Shown: positions 6,220 to 6,946 of the stretch, piece by piece
Layout: each line of letters begins with the position of its first letter
Position numbering within the stretch: the stretch's first letter is position 1
Origin: DASYAN01 sp036501345
GTDB lineage: Bacteria > Chloroflexota > Ktedonobacteria > Ktedonobacterales > Ktedonobacteraceae
DNA length: 6,946 bases
Assembly: GCA_036501345.1 (NCBI GenBank)
Contig: DASYAN010000347.1
Span: forward strand, 1 to 6,946
Reading direction: 5' to 3'
The notes under the pieces: model-generated
What the model was told of the DNA's origin: nothing
Database searches by the model: none
The model's input: only the letters and a program-made list of their open reading frames with translations
Made by a program: the position numbers and the translations under genes

Positions 6220-6261
6220 AATATTCCGCCATCCCTTGCTTGCTAATCCACTCTTTCCTAA

Positions 6262-6291
6262 ATTGTAATGTTTATAGATACATTCTGTCAA
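6262..6291 (-). promoter_or_regulatory. Strong sigma-70-type promoter of the second response regulator
   Basis: On the minus strand TTGACA (6291-6286, perfect) is followed after 18 bases by TACAAT (6267-6262, 5 of 6 match). The predicted start near 6255 gives a leader of about 36 bases to the ATG at 6219. This is the best promoter in the window. Confidence 0.7.
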
Positions 6292-6294
6292 GAA

Positions 6295-6315
6295 ACCCCA
6301 CCATCATACCCCACC
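6295..6315 (-). promoter_or_regulatory. Tandem GGTGGGGT repeats at the -35, candidate activator site
   Basis: On the minus strand GGTGGGGT (6315-6308), ATGAT, and a second perfect GGTGGGGT (6302-6295) lie 3 bases upstream of the TTGACA box. The repeat period is 13 bases. Head-to-tail boxes abutting a -35 are typical of sites bound by activators arranged in tandem. The binding protein is unknown. Confidence 0.45.
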
Positions 6316-6516
6316 TCGGCTATCACACGGCTTTTTAAAAGTCGGCCAGCTACAAACCGTAGGTAGTAGGGTTATCACAAGGATTGCCCTCACTAATCGC
6401 ACACACCTATGACCTTCTGTTGAACCCAGTGTAGCATTTGCACGCTCTTCTAGGAGAAAATATAGACAATTCTTCCATACGAAAAGCTTTGTGACCAATC
6501 TCTAGCCACTCGACGC
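6316..6516. other. Divergent intergenic region with no gene seen
   Basis: This stretch is the middle of the 364-base gap between the second response regulator and the gene at 6584. I find no coding sequence, tRNA or known RNA in it. A 64-codon minus-strand frame at 6304-6498 has no family match I recognise and no ribosome site worth noting. The one structure is a near-perfect palindrome: CGGCTTTT (6328-6335) and AAAAGTCG (6337-6344) around a single T. It could be a protein-binding site. Confidence 0.45.
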
Positions 6517-6545
6517 TTGACAGGGCATGAGGTACAATCTACAAA
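6517..6545 (+). promoter_or_regulatory. Candidate promoter of the partial gene at 6584
   Basis: A perfect TTGACA (6517-6522) is followed after 17 bases by TACAAA (6540-6545, 4 of 6 match). A better -10, TACAAT (6533-6538), lies only 10 bases from TTGACA, too close for normal use. With it the -35 would have to be TCGACG at 6510-6515. Either way transcription should start near 6545-6552, about 35 bases before the ATG. Confidence 0.45.
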
Positions 6546-6583
6546 GCAATACTACTCTCTATTAACAGAACAATGGAAACAGC

Positions 6584-6946
6584 ATGAGCGAAAACGAAGC
6601 AAGCCCAAAATTTCCCATCAACATCGTACGCTTTGGACTAGGGAAAGAAATACAACTCTACAACGATGAGCTAGTTATCACCGAGCAAGAACAAGGCCAG
6701 ACCATCTGTTTACCTCTCCATGAGATCAAACGTCTGACCTTGATACCTGGTGATCCCAATCCATCCAAATTAATCTTAATGGCCGACCTGTATGACGACT
6801 CAACTGTCATTCTGGCCGAAGGTATGACCAATGCACGCGGTTTCCGTGCTATGATCCCACAGATTCTTGAACTGCACCCAGATTTAGAGCTTGATCCCCC
6901 CGACATGGCCGACCAGCTCTGGCAGGCCCTCAACAACCAGCGTGCC
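6584..6946 (+). CDS. Hypothetical protein with PH-like layout, 3' partial
   Basis: An open frame starts at ATG 6584 and continues without a stop for 121 codons to the end of the window. I do not recognise a named family. The visible part begins with a short polar tail. A run of likely beta-strands follows (NIVRFGLGKEIQLYNDELVI at 13-32, QTICLPLHEIKRLTLIP at 38-54, SKLILMADL at 60-68, STVILAEG at 72-79). After these come a probable helix (FRAMIPQILEL, 85-95) and an acidic, Pro-rich stretch. Strands followed by one helix recall pleckstrin-homology-like folds, but this is a layout guess only. No signal peptide or membrane segment is seen. The ribosome site is weak (GGAA, 5 bases away). Coding is supported by the upstream promoter, by steady codon use and by the length of open frame. 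The gene may be longer, with further domains beyond the window. Confidence 0.75.
   Translation, partial: MSENEASPKFPINIVRFGLGKEIQLYNDELVITEQEQGQTICLPLHEIKRLTLIPGDPNPSKLILMADLYDDSTVILAEGMTNARGFRAMIPQILELHPDLELDPPDMADQLWQALNNQRA

Noticed and set aside
6304..6498. 64-codon minus-strand open frame
   Set aside because: Its translation is low-complexity in character with no recognisable motif, there is no ribosome site, and it ends in the regulatory boxes of the second response regulator.
6658..6936. 92-codon minus-strand open frame
   Set aside because: It is the shadow of the plus-strand partial gene starting at 6584, which has a promoter and a more protein-like translation.
1..6946. CRISPR array, tRNA or rRNA genes
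   Set aside because: No regularly spaced identical repeats, cloverleaf or rRNA-like sequence was seen. The only long periodic signal is the protein-coding lectin repeat.

Overview
The window reads as a stretch of bacterial chromosome from a Gram-positive-like or deep-branching lineage. The mix of genes (a TnpB insertion-sequence remnant, LigA, an MscS channel, orphan single-domain response regulators, an intracellular AAL-like lectin propeller and a PH-like hypothetical protein), roughly balanced GC and good AGGAG-type ribosome sites would fit Ktedonobacteria (Chloroflexota). That placement is inference from recognition, not from a search.

Layout. Bases 1-675 hold the 3' part of an IS200/IS605-type tnpB gene, ending in the hairpin typical of the right end of such elements. 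ligA (748-2844, NAD-dependent DNA ligase) starts about 75 bases beyond it. A well-formed sigma-70-type promoter (TAGACA-17-TATACT) overlapped by a dyad drives mscS (2981-3898). Facing it on the minus strand is a single-domain response regulator (3943-4335). A 236-base divergent region with three inverted repeats separates this from a gene for a seven-repeat beta-propeller related to fungal fucose lectins (4572-5681). A second minus-strand single-domain response regulator (5797-6219) converges on the lectin gene, with a long imperfect hairpin between them. Its promoter is near-consensus (TTGACA-18-TACAAT) and is preceded by two perfect GGTGGGGT direct repeats, which look like an activator site. 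After a mostly empty divergent region, an unrecognised protein gene begins at 6584 and runs off the end of the window.

How the genes fit together. ligA is housekeeping. The two receiver-only proteins have no output domain and no kinase in view, so each probably passes phosphate or interacts with partners encoded elsewhere. The lectin gene sits between them, and its upstream region is shared with the first regulator. Joint control is possible but not shown. I see no complete novel defence or biosynthetic system. The most unusual items are the highly regular seven-blade lectin with a uniform Arg-to-Gln change at the expected sugar site, and the ordered regulatory sites upstream of mscS and of the second response regulator.
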